Shown in pieces: positions 45,982 through 57,906 of a DNA stretch of 64,000 nucleotides. Source of the DNA: Sordaria brevicollis (Eukaryota; Ascomycota; Sordariomycetes; Sordariales; Sordariaceae); the NCBI GenBank assembly GCA_033439795.1, contig JAUTDP010000001.1:5828001-5892000 (forward strand), read 5' to 3'. A program made the translations under genes and the position numbers. Position 1 is the first letter of the stretch. Every line of letters starts with the position of its first letter. The notes under the pieces were generated by a model. The model searched no databases and had not been told where the DNA came from. It saw only the letters and a program-made list of their open reading frames with translations.

Positions 45982-47145
45982 TTAGTTGCTGTTGTTGTTG
46001 GCACCACCATCCTGGTGCTGCTCTTCCTCCTCACCATCCTCCTCTCCTTCCTGCTCTTCGTTGTCCTCCTCATCTTCTTCGCTCACAGGAGGCTCCCAGG
46101 CATCCTCGAGCTTCAAGCCCTTGCCGGAGGTCTTCGGGTAGGCTCCAGCGTTGCCGAGAAGTGAAAAGACGGTGGAACGGTGGAGGTCCATGCCGGCAGG
46201 CTCGTCGGTCTCGGGAGGATCGTACAGTCCCATGCCGTACAGAATCTCGCCATCATCTTCCTCCTCCTCTGGCGCCTCGTATCCAGAAAGAGGCTCTTCA
46301 GAGGCCACTTTGACGTTGGTGAACTGCTCTGGCATCTCAAAGTTCTTTGGGGTTGGCGGCGCCGTGTACGTGTTCACGCCAGTTGGTGCCGGCGGGAAAG
46401 AGGCCCATCCCATAACATTCCCTCCAACGTAAGAAGCGTCGCCGGTCATGCCGACCATGCTTGGGGGTGAGACTGGAACCTGCTGGTAGAGCTGAGTCTC
46501 CTGCGGGGCATACTGGTGCTGTGACTGTTGAAAGTCGACGCTCGAGTAAGGAAGTGATAGTGGAGAGAAGGACGCTGAGCATGGCGAGTTGGACCCAGAA
46601 TACACGCTGGGTGTTGGGGGAAGTTGCTGGAACTGGGTGAAGGCACCAAAGTCCTGATATGCTGGATAAGGAGCATAAGCCATCGTAGACTGCTGAGGGA
46701 AAGGTTGGGTGTATGCCATTTCCATTTGCTGTGACGAGGGGTGCCAGCTGACAGGTCGTGTGGTTGTTGTTGTTGGCTTCCTCTCCGGTTCGTACATGAA
46801 GTCGACCGGGAACTCGGTCGCGGGAGTGGGAAGATACGCAGCCTCGACAGGTTGAGTGTAGAGATTTTGGAACCCATCACCCATCAAAGTCCTCCTCCTC
46901 GACTGCGAAAATGGGTAACGGGGGCTGGTGCTGGCGCTGCTGGGCTTCGAAACCCTCATCGAAGTGTTCATCCTTTGTCCACCGTAGCCCCTCGACATGT
47001 TCCGTGTGTGAGCAGCGATGTACTGTTGCGACGCTTTATCAAAGGTTGTCTCCAACATGTTGTTGCTGGTGAACACGGGAGCCTGATAAGAAAAATCCAT
47101 GTTGAGATTGATGTTGCTGTTGTTGTTAACCAGTAACGGCATCAT
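45982..47145 (-). CDS. Low-complexity fungal protein with acidic GMGLYDPPE motif region, function unknown
   Basis: One exon of 387 residues from ATG 47145 (MPLLVNNNSN). The frame stays open 133 codons further upstream, but that part has the composition of a 5' leader, so the internal start is preferred. The first 250 residues are rich in Gln, Pro, Ser, Tyr and Asn with no domain. The most conserved-looking part is near residue 300: EEEEDDGEILYGMGLYDPPE, followed by RSTVFSLLGNAGAYPKTSGK and KLEDAWEPP. I associate a GMGLYD-type motif with uncharacterised Pezizomycotina proteins, but recall no function. The C-terminus is a long Glu/Asp/Gln tract ending NNNSN. Composition resembles transcription regulators or prion-like proteins; this is inference. 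Everything upstream for 14 kb lacks supported genes. Confidence 0.75.
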   Translation of the reverse strand: MMPLLVNNNSNINLNMDFSYQAPVFTSNNMLETTFDKASQQYIAAHTRNMSRGYGGQRMNTSMRVSKPSSASTSPRYPFSQSRRRTLMGDGFQNLYTQPVEAAYLPTPATEFPVDFMYEPERKPTTTTTRPVSWHPSSQQMEMAYTQPFPQQSTMAYAPYPAYQDFGAFTQFQQLPPTPSVYSGSNSPCSASFSPLSLPYSSVDFQQSQHQYAPQETQLYQQVPVSPPSMVGMTGDASYVGGNVMGWASFPPAPTGVNTYTAPPTPKNFEMPEQFTNVKVASEEPLSGYEAPEEEEDDGEILYGMGLYDPPETDEPAGMDLHRSTVFSLLGNAGAYPKTSGKGLKLEDAWEPPVSEEDEEDNEEQEGEEDGEEEEQHQDGGANNNSN

Positions 47146-50100
47146 CTCGATGAAGTTCTGGGAAGAGAGAGGTGAAGTAGAGTGTATGGGAAAGTGTTGC
47201 TGGTTGTTGAAGGGAGCTTGGCCAACTTTCCAAGTGAAGATAGACGGAGGTATATGAACTGGAAGTGAGAAGGAAGTGGAAGTATCCACGGTATCTAAAC
47301 CATGCAAGACACTTGGGCCCCGGCCGAGGAACCGAGATGGAGATGGAAGTTGGAAGCGGTTGGATGGATCAAACCTAGTTTGGACAAGACAATCTGACCA
47401 TATTGGCGCCGAAAGGAAACAACGACAAGACAGCCGATGGGGCGCGCTCAGGCATGTAAGTGAATCCCGTCGTGTGCAAGACTCCGCGTCGACGGGGCTC
47501 AACGGAAGCTCACCCATGCCTTTGGCTTGGGTAGCCTGCGTCATATGTGCGCGCAGGGATGGGTCAGCCTAGATAACCTTGAAGAAAAAAGAATTTGAAA
47601 GGGTTTCGGCTTCTGCCCACACCAGAATAAAACCTGCAGGGTATGATGGGCACGGTAGACGCAAACTGCAAAGCCGAATGGAGATATTGACGGGCAATGG
47701 TAATCCGAAGGTGAGCTGCTTGCGAGGGACGGCTCCGTACGCGGTACGGGGTTGCAAGGGGGAAGAAAGGGCGGCTCCTCGTCGTGCGGATTCTTGGGTC
47801 GCGTGTAAGCTGTTAAAAAAGCACGTACCGACTGTGGGGCATGTAACACTGGGTGCTCGCTGTGTAAGCTACATCGCAAGAAGCTTCATAGCAAGGGTTG
47901 TGATTGGGTAATTTTTGTCTAGTAACAGACACACTGTGCTGCCGCAAATGGTCATTCGTCAGGTACGCACAGTGCCAACGTCTTTCAAGGCGTACGATAG
48001 GCAGTAGTGAGCGGAGGTTCCAGATGAGTGGTGGTGGTGGGCGGTCAAGCGGAGCAATGAAGCGGAAAGAACCCGCCTCCACTTTCCAAGCACCACCATC
48101 TCCGTGAGATGGTGTCTCGACTCTCGAGCCACATTCTTTGGGTACTTCGATCCTGGCATGCTTGTTGGTTTGAAAATGCGGATGTACGTACAGTATCTGC
48201 CACAGTATGGCAGAAATGGAGTTAAAAGCTGAGTCGGTGGCTTGGGTATGGGGCAGGTTCATGGAGGATCTGATGGATAGGTGCGCAGATTACCTATGTT
48301 GTGGTCTGCCGTCCGCAACGGTTGAAAATGAATTGGTCATTCACAAGGCGCCTCGCTTGCTGTCGTTGTCGTACTCGCTCGCTGCTTCAAAGAGCGTTTT
48401 TTTTTTTTGGGATGATACACACCGATGATCCCGAAGCCTTCACAGGCTCGACAGTTGAGGTTCTCTGGTTCTCTAGCTTGTCAAGTAGCCGAGCGCAATG
48501 CCCGACAAAGCAGCAAATCCTTCTATTAATGCAAGGCCAAAAGCATGTGCAAAGCACTGCGGACAGTACGTGCCGAAGCCGTACGTACCTGACCCGCGAT
48601 ATTACTGTGCGTGTATAGCCAGATATAGGAAGCAGCTTGGACCTCCAAGAATCTTGGACAACATCGGACTGAACAGGAGCATGTTGCCCGCAGCTAGATG
48701 GGCGAGGATCATCGACTCTGCAAAACTAACCGTCCCTCGTGCCCTCATTTCGGTCATAATGAGGTGGTGGGAGCCATGGTGACATGCGCAGCCAGGCGGA
48801 CACGGCGGGATAGCCGTCTGTGGTGGTGGTGGTGGAGGAGAAAATCCGCAACAAAGTGAGGATGTGGTGATGTACAGGATCGGGTTGGCACAGCGGAGGA
48901 GGTGCCCACTTGAGCCACTTTTGGGTGCGCGGAGTGCCCAAGGGCAAAGGAGGGACGTTGTGTGGAGGGCATTCATCGCCGCCCGCCGCGGCGTCCCTTT
49001 TTCGTTTTGCAACCGGGGTGGGCAGGGGTCGTAACAGACTTGTCGTCTGCATGACTTTCCAGTTGCCGTGGAGTCTGACAGCACAAATGCTTCCATTTGC
49101 AAAAGCCCATGACCATGCTCGCGTGTTAAAAGCGAGGTACCTATGTACCGAAGCGAGCGGGGAGCGACACTCTGAAAGCCAGTCCTTGCACTGATGCACC
49201 CAATGCACGGGATGACAGGTGCGCCTTGGGACAATAGAGGGTGTGTGCAAGATAAAAGAAGGGGGTGGGAAATGAGTGGCCAAGACTTATGCGAAGGTCT
49301 ATAAGAGATATGAGTGGCTCTGGGGTGGTCTTCTTGAGAGGATCAACCAGGATCAACGTACCAAAGTCCTCTCAGCGGGGGTGTTTCCATAAAGAGAGGT
49401 GACCTCTCCTGTGTCTCCCCTGTATTCAAACCCTGGCTTGCCTGGCCCTGTAACCCTGATGAGTTGCTCCAGGCTGTGAGTTCTGCGTTCTGCGGCGCGG
49501 CTCAAATGGTCAAGGTTACCGCAGCCATGCAGTAAGTACAAATACGCGCATCGCGTCCTTTTCGCAGCCTTTTCCCTTGTGAGCCAGGATTGTCAGCGTC
49601 ACGTATTGAAATTCGACCAGCGATAGTTCCTGCTAGGGATCCAGTGCGCTCACTGCTCAGTGCTCGGCACGGCATCAGCGTCCACTCTCTTTACCCACAC
49701 ACCCTACCTGATTTAAAAGCCAACAGATTCCTTCTGCCGGGGTCGGCCAAAGGCAGAGGAATGGTCATGATTAGCGCTGGCACGGAAAGCAGTAGCGCAG
49801 GATTTTGGGGCCTTGCGTTCTGGAGATTGTCGTTCTTTGGCCTCTTTTGTCGAAACAAAAAAGGTTGCACTGAAGAAAGCGGGTGGTGGTGATGAAAGCA
49901 TGCCCCAGTGCCCACATGCCTCCTGAAAGACGGCGAGAGGGTTGTGATCAGGAGCCAGTGTGCCATATGTGAGGCGTCTTTGGACATTCCTGATTTGTCT
50001 TGTTCCGTAGGCCGTGGCCGTGGCCGAAACTTGTCCTGCCGCCGCCGATTCAGTGGGTACCGCTGGATCTTTGCTTGTGAGCTCACAAGGAAATGTTGTG

Positions 50101-50629
50101 GTTGTCGTGGTTGTCTACAATATGAGCTGTAGTGTACAGATTACGGCATTCCGATAATAAAGCCATCACAAAGTCCCATCCATGGCTCTAGGAAGGGCGG
50201 GACCTCGGCCGAGAGCTGTTTGATAGTGGTGCCTGTGGTACAAGAATAGGTACGTACCTCGATACCCTTGAGTGTTGCCCCTCGCAACCCTGGTTTTGGC
50301 AACAGCTTTGGAGACTTGGCCGACCAAGCCGGCCTTTTGCGGCGGCTTGTAAAGTGATGCTTCCTTTCGCTGTTCGCTCTCGTTTCGACGGTTGTGGCTT
50401 GAAAGATTGAGCATTTTGGTATGCATGATGCCTTCGCAGTTGGAGGGTTGACGGAAGGTCTGAGCTGATTTTGCGGTGACTCTGCGCAGCCCGTCCTCTC
50501 AATCCTCCCAGCTAGCATCTCGCCTCCCCACGGCCTGCACAAGCTCGAGGGGCACCAGCGAAGGTGTCATCAACCACATCATCCACGATCAACCCCAACA
50601 AAGGGCGATTCCGGTCTGGTGGGGAGTTG
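47146..50629. other. Start of the 14.5 kb gene-poor stretch
   Basis: About 400 bases next to 47145 are probably the leader and promoter of the low-complexity gene. Beyond that I see no domain-bearing frame, tRNA or 5S rRNA. A T run of about 12 bases lies near 48398-48410, with GGTGGT-type tracts near 48825. Confidence 0.55.
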
Positions 50630-51158
50630 GGGCGTGTTCCAGTTTTCCAACCGTTGATCCGTTTCCCATACAAATTCAACCCCTGTTGTTGATATGCAGT
50701 TTATCTGCAGTTGATCACACTGCATATAGCCCAAAAGAGCCGAAGAAGTACTACGACGTGTAAGCTTTGGGTAATCTTCTCGGGTGTAATTTTCAAGGGT
50801 ATATAGCCAATCAACGCGTGCAGTCGCGTGCAGCAAATGCCAAGATCCGTTGATCCAAAAACACAACATTTTGCTGCTTTTTTGCTGTTGATTGATAATA
50901 CCTCGCTCAATTTCTATCAAGGTAATAAAAGAAAACCATTTCCGGAAAGATCTCAAATGCCTCTTTCTAATGATGCCATCCTTTTCCTTTTTCAAAAACC
51001 TCAAAATTTGACTATTCCGGGGTAAAGAGCCAACCCTGGTACTCAAAGCCAAGCCCAGTCTTGGCAGAGGTACGAAAAGCACCCCCTGCACTGCTGTAAT
51101 TTTGGCTTGTACTCGGATCAACCGAACAAATCAACGGTTGGAAAACTGGAACGCGCCC
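50630..51158. mobile_element. Short inverted-repeat element (MITE-like), 529 bp
   Basis: GGGCGTGTTCCAGTTTTCCA and following bases (50630-50658) are repeated inverted at 51130-51158 with one T/C difference over 29 bases; the match continues a few bases further with only C/T differences. TTG flanks both sides (50627-50629 and 51159-51161), a possible 3-bp target duplication as made by PIF/Harbinger-type elements. GTTGAT or ATCAAC recurs inside near the ends, as transposase-binding subterminal motifs do. No transposase is encoded, so it would be non-autonomous. Superfamily assignment is tentative. Confidence 0.72.
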
Positions 51159-54100
51159 TTGGTTCGTGTTCTTTTTAGCGAGGTCTGCAGGTCTCTGCAA
51201 GACGCCTCGGGCATCGGCGGTCTCGTCTGCGGTCGGGGTCGATGCTCTTGGGTGCTTGGGTGGCCCAAACTACTGTGTACGAGAGCGAATGCAGTTAGGG
51301 TGGGAGGAACTTTAGGAGGTCGTGATGGATCATCAAAAAAATGGAGGCTTTTTGCGCTTCACGAGAAAAAGCCTGGCAAGGGTAGATACGTACCGTTGGC
51401 AGGGACGCGTGGGTTAAGAAAGCGGGACCCCGGCCTCACTGAACTGGAGTTTTGTGGAATTCAGGTCCCCAGAAGAGGATGGGGCTTCCCTTCAGGTTCT
51501 TTCCTTGTGACCTAACAATCCAGCAGGGCGGAGACTTGTGAAGACCTTTATCTGGCGATATTTCAGCCAGAAATTGACGACTTGAGAGGTACCCTCCCGT
51601 AGTCTTGCTTCATGTCGGTTACCGATAAGGATCGGATGTATAGCCAATCTTGTCGAGCAGATCTCACCAATCAGCCGGGCCCAAAACTCAGGCACTGTGT
51701 TTCCCAAGAAGACTGCAGTGCAGTCGGAGCTTGGGAGCACAAAGCGATGCTGACATCTGGAATTTGAGAAGTTTATAAAAAAATTGGCATTTCTGATGTG
51801 AGCCTTTTCACGGTAATAATAAAATTTTGCGAAATTGAAGGCTTCGGTTGGAAATAGAATTGAAATCGGTGATGTTCCGTTGTTGCAAGCACCCAACCTG
51901 CATGCCCAAGACATGATGGACATACTCTCTTGTAAGTAGTTCCACTTCGCGGCCATTTTCAAAATCAATGATGGTACACTCCCCGTTTTGCTTTCATTTC
52001 AGGCCGGGCAAGGGAAGTTGACGAAGGGGGCCGTCGCCGAGAGAACAGCCACACACGAAAAACTACAAATCAGACAAGTCACAACGGCATCCGTCTCGGG
52101 GTCAATTCGGACATGGAAAGAGCAGGCATTTTTGGCATTGAAACAGGCCGCGGGCTCACCATCCATGCATGCCGCCGAAAAGAAGGATGTTACCTGCCAA
52201 GCTGGAAGTGTAGTTGGTTACAATGAGAAATTTCCAGAAAGGCCTTGGCATTAAACATGGGTTGCAGCTTAGCATGCAGCGCCGTGTACGTACTTGCTGG
52301 GCTTGTTGCTCGTTCAGCAATCCGGATAATGTCTTCTAGGTAGGATAAAACTGCCTTTGCCCACATCGATCAGGGGCAATTCCATCCATCCATAGAGTAG
52401 GACCAGATGATCTTTACGATTGATTGATATTGTTGTTCACTTATTAAACAAAGATAATAGACGGAGCAAGTTGCAAAAGATTAACTGAGCGCATACTGCG
52501 GCAGTACCGTACTTGATCTCTCCAAGTACCACGCCATGTATAGAAAATATCGTAAGTGAAAACTAATTACACGTATCTTACAAAGCATAGGACATCGCCT
52601 AGCTATGTAGGTATCATATGCACAGGCCACAAGCCCATCATGCCTTGTTGAGGCAGAGAGGACTGCCGTTACTCGTTAGGTACTTCTTTATTGTGGAGTA
52701 CACATGCAAGCTCTTTGAACTCCGAACCATCATTTGCTGCCGAATTGACGATGCCCTTGCTGCTGGAGCGTACCTGGCTGAGGCTGGTGAGCTTCCGTTG
52801 CAACTCCTGCAAACTGCAGTGCAGTGCACGAGCGCAGTGGTGAGTGACTTCCATTTCCGACACAGTGAGAGATCGATTGGGCCCGCACTTTTAGATCGCA
52901 CCTTCCAAGACTGGGATTTCTCACGCCATTATTGGTCCGTCAAGGCGAGTGCACATGCCCCGACATCGACATGCCCTGTCGCGCCGACGGAAGGCGCAGT
53001 GGGGCGAGGCTCTTGATTGAGATGTTTCGGGCTCCAAACTTTTTTTTCTTTTCGCTTTTCTCTTCCGTCTCCCTGCAGTCTCGAACATGCACTGTCACGA
53101 CGACCAAAACCCGCCCACTGCACCATTGCACCATTGCATCTCACACCTGAACCTCGCGCACCCACCACGACATCCACTCCTGCCGCAACTGTGTGAGGTC
53201 GACGCCGACCGTTGGCCGCGAACCACGGCGAGAGAGATTTCTTTTTTCCTCTCCTCCTCCCATCCTTTCTTTGTTTCTCGTCTGCGCATTGCCGCCCCGC
53301 AAGGCTCCTCCCTCATCTGGATATGGAATCCAATCCGATTCCAGTCCCCTGTGGAGAGCAGCGTCGTTTCCATTCAGGAGCCCACCTCAGTAGTTTCATC
53401 CAGGCCCGACCCTCCAACCATGCCACTCGATGTTCCAACCGACGGGGCCGTTCAGGCCGTCCCAAGGAAATCGACAAATGCTCGACGGGTTCTGGCACCA
53501 TGATAACAAGTCGACGATATCAACACGTTATCATCCACTCGCTCGGCTTCCACTTTCCGGCCGCTCATGACTCCGACAAGAGGATCTCACACGCATCCAT
53601 TTGCAAGCTAGAGCATGTTACAGGACCGGCAATCACATTCAGCCATATTGCAACCATATTCGTCCCAGAGTCCCAGACTGAGCAAGAAAGATAATGTTGC
53701 CTCATCTCTCGTTGGCCACCGTTCCCTGGCAAAGCCTGGCTCGAGCCTGGTCACATTTTAGCTTCCCAATACCTCAATCCGATCCTACCAAGAACCCTGG
53801 CGTCCTGCCGAGCTGCGACAAGACCCTTCCTTCGCAAGGTAGGTAGGTATCTGTCTGTCTTGTCCTCTGCTTACCTGCCCTGGTCACCTGCCATTTCAGA
53901 GGTAGATCGACCCGTCACGGATATTGCGGAGCGGTGCGAGTCGGTGCTCAGGTGTGACATCTCACTTCATTTCCAGACGGCAGCACGACTCTCAAAAAGA
54001 CCACCACAACAGGGAGCAACAGGGAGAACTGGAACACACCAGCTTGCGGTCCAAGGCCCAGCCACCGGAGAGACCAGAGCCACTGAACCAGAGACGCCCG

Positions 54101-55533
54101 GACCCAGCATTGTGCACATCTAAAACTATTCTTAGCACCCCTGCTCATCCGCACCTTTATGCTGTCGAAACTCGAAGCATTATCGAGTCCACGAGCTTGT
54201 ACTGTGTACAGCAGAATATGCCGTTGTTTCTGGTGAAGGATCTTACCTGGCGTCCGACATGGTATTATCACTTGCCTCATTCACGATGTTGTTCCTCTTA
54301 GACCTCTCCACAACAGCCCAATCACCATCATTACCGCTGGCGTTGACAAACATGAACAAAGCCAAACGATTCGCCACGCCACAAAATGCAGTTTATGCTT
54401 CTGTCCGACTCTGTCCTCGGTGCTGCCTTCTGGATCACAAGTCGTAGGCACAACTTTACCTTATCCTTGGGTTATACACTGCACAAAAATGCGTCTCGGA
54501 CATGAATCAGCCTGATAGGTGCCTCCATATTGACGTCAAGTTAAGTCAATCATCTCCTCTGGCAGTTAATGTTGGAAAAGCTCCGACATGTATCCCTCGA
54601 AGTCTTTTGTCGCTTCGGCCAAGATACACAGGAGCATCGGGTTGCTCTGGCTGTTTGAAGACACGCAAAGCAAGCTCGGCAGGATGGCTGGTATGGCCTG
54701 GCTGACATTCAAGACGGCCGTACGTCGGAATGAATGCGTGTCCATCATGACTCGCCCCTCCCCAGCAACATATCTAACCCCGTCGTGCTTGTTCAGGCAT
54801 ACCCATTTGCCTTTGTGGTCGTGGCCCCGCTCTCCAGGTCCGAAGAAAATATGCGGCATATTGAAGCAGTGATGCAGAAACATGTCAGGTCACATGGCCC
54901 ATCGATACATTCGAAGTAGTGGACCGAGAATAACGTCGTACGCTGAGAGCGCCGGAGGCTTTGAGGAACCTGATCCCGATTCCCGCGCAGTTCGTTATGT
55001 GGTAAAGCGTCCGGGCTTCACGGAAGCTGCCACAATCACGGCCTATGTGCCAATACCGCAAGCAAATACTCTGTATAGCTGATTGGTTTCTAAACGTGTA
55101 GGTAGTCCGCTCCAGGTTCCGTTTTATCAGTCCAAGGCAGGCTTATGAAATGAACCATGGCTATGACAACTATCCCTCGCGAGCAAAGTTGATGTCTCCT
55201 ATTCAATAACGGGTGGCTATCATGGTCACAGCTCACTGTATATGCTTTTGTCAAAGTCGCACTGTACTGCGGCCGATTTTGCACCTGTATCCAACCGTGC
55301 GCATCTGAAGACTTTGCCCGATGAGCCAGCTGCCAAACACTGGAATGGCTGAAGAGCGTGGAGGGGCTCTAGATAGGGGTGTGGGTGTCGTTGGAGAGAT
55401 TGGATTGACGGTTTCCACTGGCTTGCGTTGCCCCATGCACGCACACGCGTCGGCTGAGGTGAAAGTGAGGACAGGACGGCGTGGGCGGGAATCCTAGGCA
55501 TAACTGGCAAAAGCCCCCAAAAAGCCCCCCCTG
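51159..55533. other. Gene-poor region between two inverted-repeat elements
   Basis: No supported genes. Open stretches of 130-160 codons occur at 51492-51968 (-) and 53212-53694 (+), but they have no domain, no consistent codon bias and no splice partners. A short palindromic CTGCAGTGCAGTGCAC lies near 52813. GTAGGTA words recur from here to about 60.9 kb. Confidence 0.5.
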
Positions 55534-55556
55534 CCCCCCCCCCCCCCCCCCCCCCC
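55534..55556 (+). repeat. Poly-C homopolymer, 23 bases
   Basis: An uninterrupted run of 23 C residues, just after several shorter C runs (55514-55530). The true length may vary between strains or sequencing runs. Confidence 0.9.
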
Positions 55557-55611
55557 TCCGGCCAATCCCTCGACAGTGATATTGCTGACCGTTCTCTGAC
55601 CGGGGAGCGGC

Positions 55612-55904
55612 ATCCAGGTCCGCGCAAAGTTCAGTTTAGGCAAGTGCTGAGCCACTGCACGGACTTTTTTAGAGGCGCTGGAAGTCACCATTACAAACAA
55701 TTTATACCTATACGAGAATCAGCCCGCCCAGTACCCGGCTTTTTGCTCTACTCCGCTATATATTAGATTATGATAAATAGAATGGATTTGCGATGGATTT
55801 TATATCTTTTGTTTTGAATGAGGAGCGTTTGGGACCCCAAATTCAAGTGACATTGTTGTTGTGGCTTAGCACTTGCCTAAAATGAACTTTGCGCGGACCT
55901 GGAT
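55612..55904. mobile_element. Short inverted-repeat element (MITE-like), 293 bp
   Basis: The 44 bases from 55612 (ATCCAGGTCCGCGCAAAGTT onward) recur inverted at 55861-55904 with two differences. The centre (about 55740-55815) is AT-rich and carries no frame. Target duplication is unclear: AT may flank a core starting CCAGG, or the repeats may extend about 10 bases outward with divergence. Class II non-autonomous element is the best reading; superfamily unknown. Confidence 0.75.
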
Positions 55905-57545
55905 AACGACCCCCCTCTGACCTCTCTGCCTGCAGCTCTTTCTCAGTTGCAGCCTGTGAAGCCGCTCATTTTGTTGGCCTTCACGCGAATCCCGAGTTCA
56001 GGTACAGCGCAACGGGAATCATCGACACCAACAGGCCAATTCCGGTATCGCGCAGGACCCATCCCGTCACAGAAGAGATGCTGTGCATCTGCCGGGACGC
56101 TTTCTCACTTTTGTGCACGACAAAAAGACGAGAAACCCAATGGATTACGACAGTTTTCCACTTTCACTTCCGCTCTGGATGAACGATGATGCCCCGGTCC
56201 ATGCCAACAATCTCTTGAGTCTCAACTGTACCAAGATGCCCGCTTTGTGCGCCTTATCCTTCGAAACTGTGGTTGGCAACAGGGTGTGACGGCGCTTTCT
56301 GCTTGCTGCCTGGTGTGAGTGGGCAAATAAGGTTTCCATATGACAACCAAGGGGTCGCTGGCATGTTTGGACGAGAAGGATCAAGAGCGCCTGCTCACCG
56401 AACGCCGAAATGTCAATCAAGACGACGCCATCCACAAAAACGGGATGGCCACTTGCTTCCGGGAGAGAGATATCTGATACGTACGAACAGTGTCCTGGAA
56501 AGCATGCACATAAACCCCGAGGCACAGCCGGCATAATATTTACTACATCTCTCAAAGCATGTGGCGGGATGACCACCAGTTGTTCTCAGGCATCTGTTTG
56601 AGACTATCGTCTCAATCGGATCACCCTCCAGGTACATGTTTCCCCTATCGGATCCCCCTTCGAAATTACATACGACGGCCCCAGGTCGGCAATAGCTTGT
56701 ACCAAAAGGGGGTTGCTTTGCTTTCCCTGACTTGTCTGGCTTCGGCGCTCCCACAGGTAACGTCCTGCAGATGAGACCCCCTCGCGAATAGGATTCTATT
56801 GTCTCTCTGGTCGACAAACCTGAGGGGCGGAGTCACCACTATCACGAACGCCGCCCGTCATGCTCCATAGGTATCATGGTCCGAAGTCCATCTAAAACGG
56901 AAATGTCAGTTTTTTCTTGCCCCTACTCGATCCACATATCCTCCTGGAGGTTACGCCATAATCGACATAAAAGCCTAGCGAGCTGGTCTTGTCTGACGTG
57001 GACCGCCCATCGGCTGCAATGCTTGACATTCCGAGTTTCCCAGCAGGTCAAAAAGGCACTTTAGAGCAGTCATCATGGCCACTTCGCTCCCCGCCTCGAG
57101 CCCCGGACCGCACCTCCCCCACTCAATCAATATATGTGCTGGATTGGAGGTGTGATCTTCCAAAGTTGGCTTACGAGGCCCAGAAATTAACACCTAAGCT
57201 TCACTGTCGTAACCCGAGCTCGAGGTTCCCAAGACGAGTTGACAAGACAGCCTCGTTGTCTGTGGACCTGTAAAAGCACGTCTATCACCTCATCACATAG
57301 CCAGCAGGGCACTTGGCTGGTTCTTCCTTGCGCCGTTAATCTCTTCTTCTCAGCAGGCTTTGTTGGTTATACACTATGCATTGTTCAGACCTTCATTGGT
57401 GTCATTTGAGTCTCGCCCTCTTGTCCGACCGCTACCGGGGTTGTACCGCCATTACATCCATACAGTACGCTATAGTGTGCATATATAGAAGGAGACATCG
57501 ATGAACCCCTGAAAGAGCGAAACAACAGCGGATCGACCTTCCACA
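55905..57545. other. Gene-poor region
   Basis: No supported gene. A minus-strand open stretch of 143 codons at 56145-56576 has no recognisable domain. Confidence 0.5.
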
Positions 57546-57554
57546 CCACACCAC
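57546..57554 (+). repeat. Left target site duplication CCACACCAC
   Basis: Nine bases identical to 57907-57915, directly abutting the left terminal inverted repeat. The left copy overlaps a short CCACA-rich tract, so one or two bases of the duplication are uncertain. Confidence 0.75.
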
Positions 57555-57906
57555 CGAGCCCGCTAGGGCGACTGTGTAATCCGCTGAGGCGACTGTGTGG
57601 GGCCATACAAATTCGCTGCCAGAGAGCAGCCAAGACCAACGCTCGCATCACTTTGAGCGCTCCAAACCTCTACGAAAATCATCATCTTGAACAACAACAA
57701 TGAAGGCTCAAAACCACGTCTTTTCGAACACTTTTTTTCCCATTCACACGCGGGGGCCTCTCGCCGGCCCCCTGCACCCCCGGAACTAACCCTAACTAAC
57801 CCTAACCGCTAACCTAACCCTAATACTAACCTAGCTTTTGGCGAGACAGACCTTGGGAAGCAACACAGTCGCCTCAGCGGATTACACAGTCGCCCTAGCG
57901 GGCTCG
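57555..57906. mobile_element. 352-bp element with perfect 44-bp TIRs and internal telomere-like repeats
   Basis: The left arm 57555-57598 (CGAGCCCGCTAGGGCGACTG onward) and right arm 57863-57906 are perfect inverted copies over 44 bases. The arm itself contains two direct copies of GCGACTGTGT. A 9-bp direct duplication, CCACACCAC, flanks the element; that size is typical of Mutator-like elements. There is no transposase frame, so it is non-autonomous. The interior includes a GC-rich hairpin-prone segment (GGGGGCCTC... GGCCCCCTG) next to degenerate CCCTAA repeats. Perfect arm identity suggests recent insertion or homogenisation, and absence of RIP damage. Confidence 0.85.
57785..57835 (+). repeat. 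Interstitial telomere-like (CCCTAA) repeats
   Basis: AACTAACCCTAACTAACCCT is followed by AACC, GCTAACC, TAACCC and TAATACTAACC variants. The other strand reads TTAGGG-type repeats, which is the telomere repeat of Neurospora. The array is short and degenerate and lies wholly inside the inverted-repeat element. Confidence 0.8.

Noticed and set aside
50579..51121. 180-codon minus-strand open frame inside the inverted-repeat element
   Set aside because: It runs through the terminal repeat, has no transposase motif and looks like chance in non-coding DNA.
51492..51968. 158-codon minus-strand open frame
   Set aside because: No domain, no codon bias and no conserved motif; surrounded by non-coding sequence.
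54566..54883. 105-codon minus-strand open frame that looked like a fragment of a larger protein
   Set aside because: No neighbouring frames extend it and I could not match it to a family with confidence.
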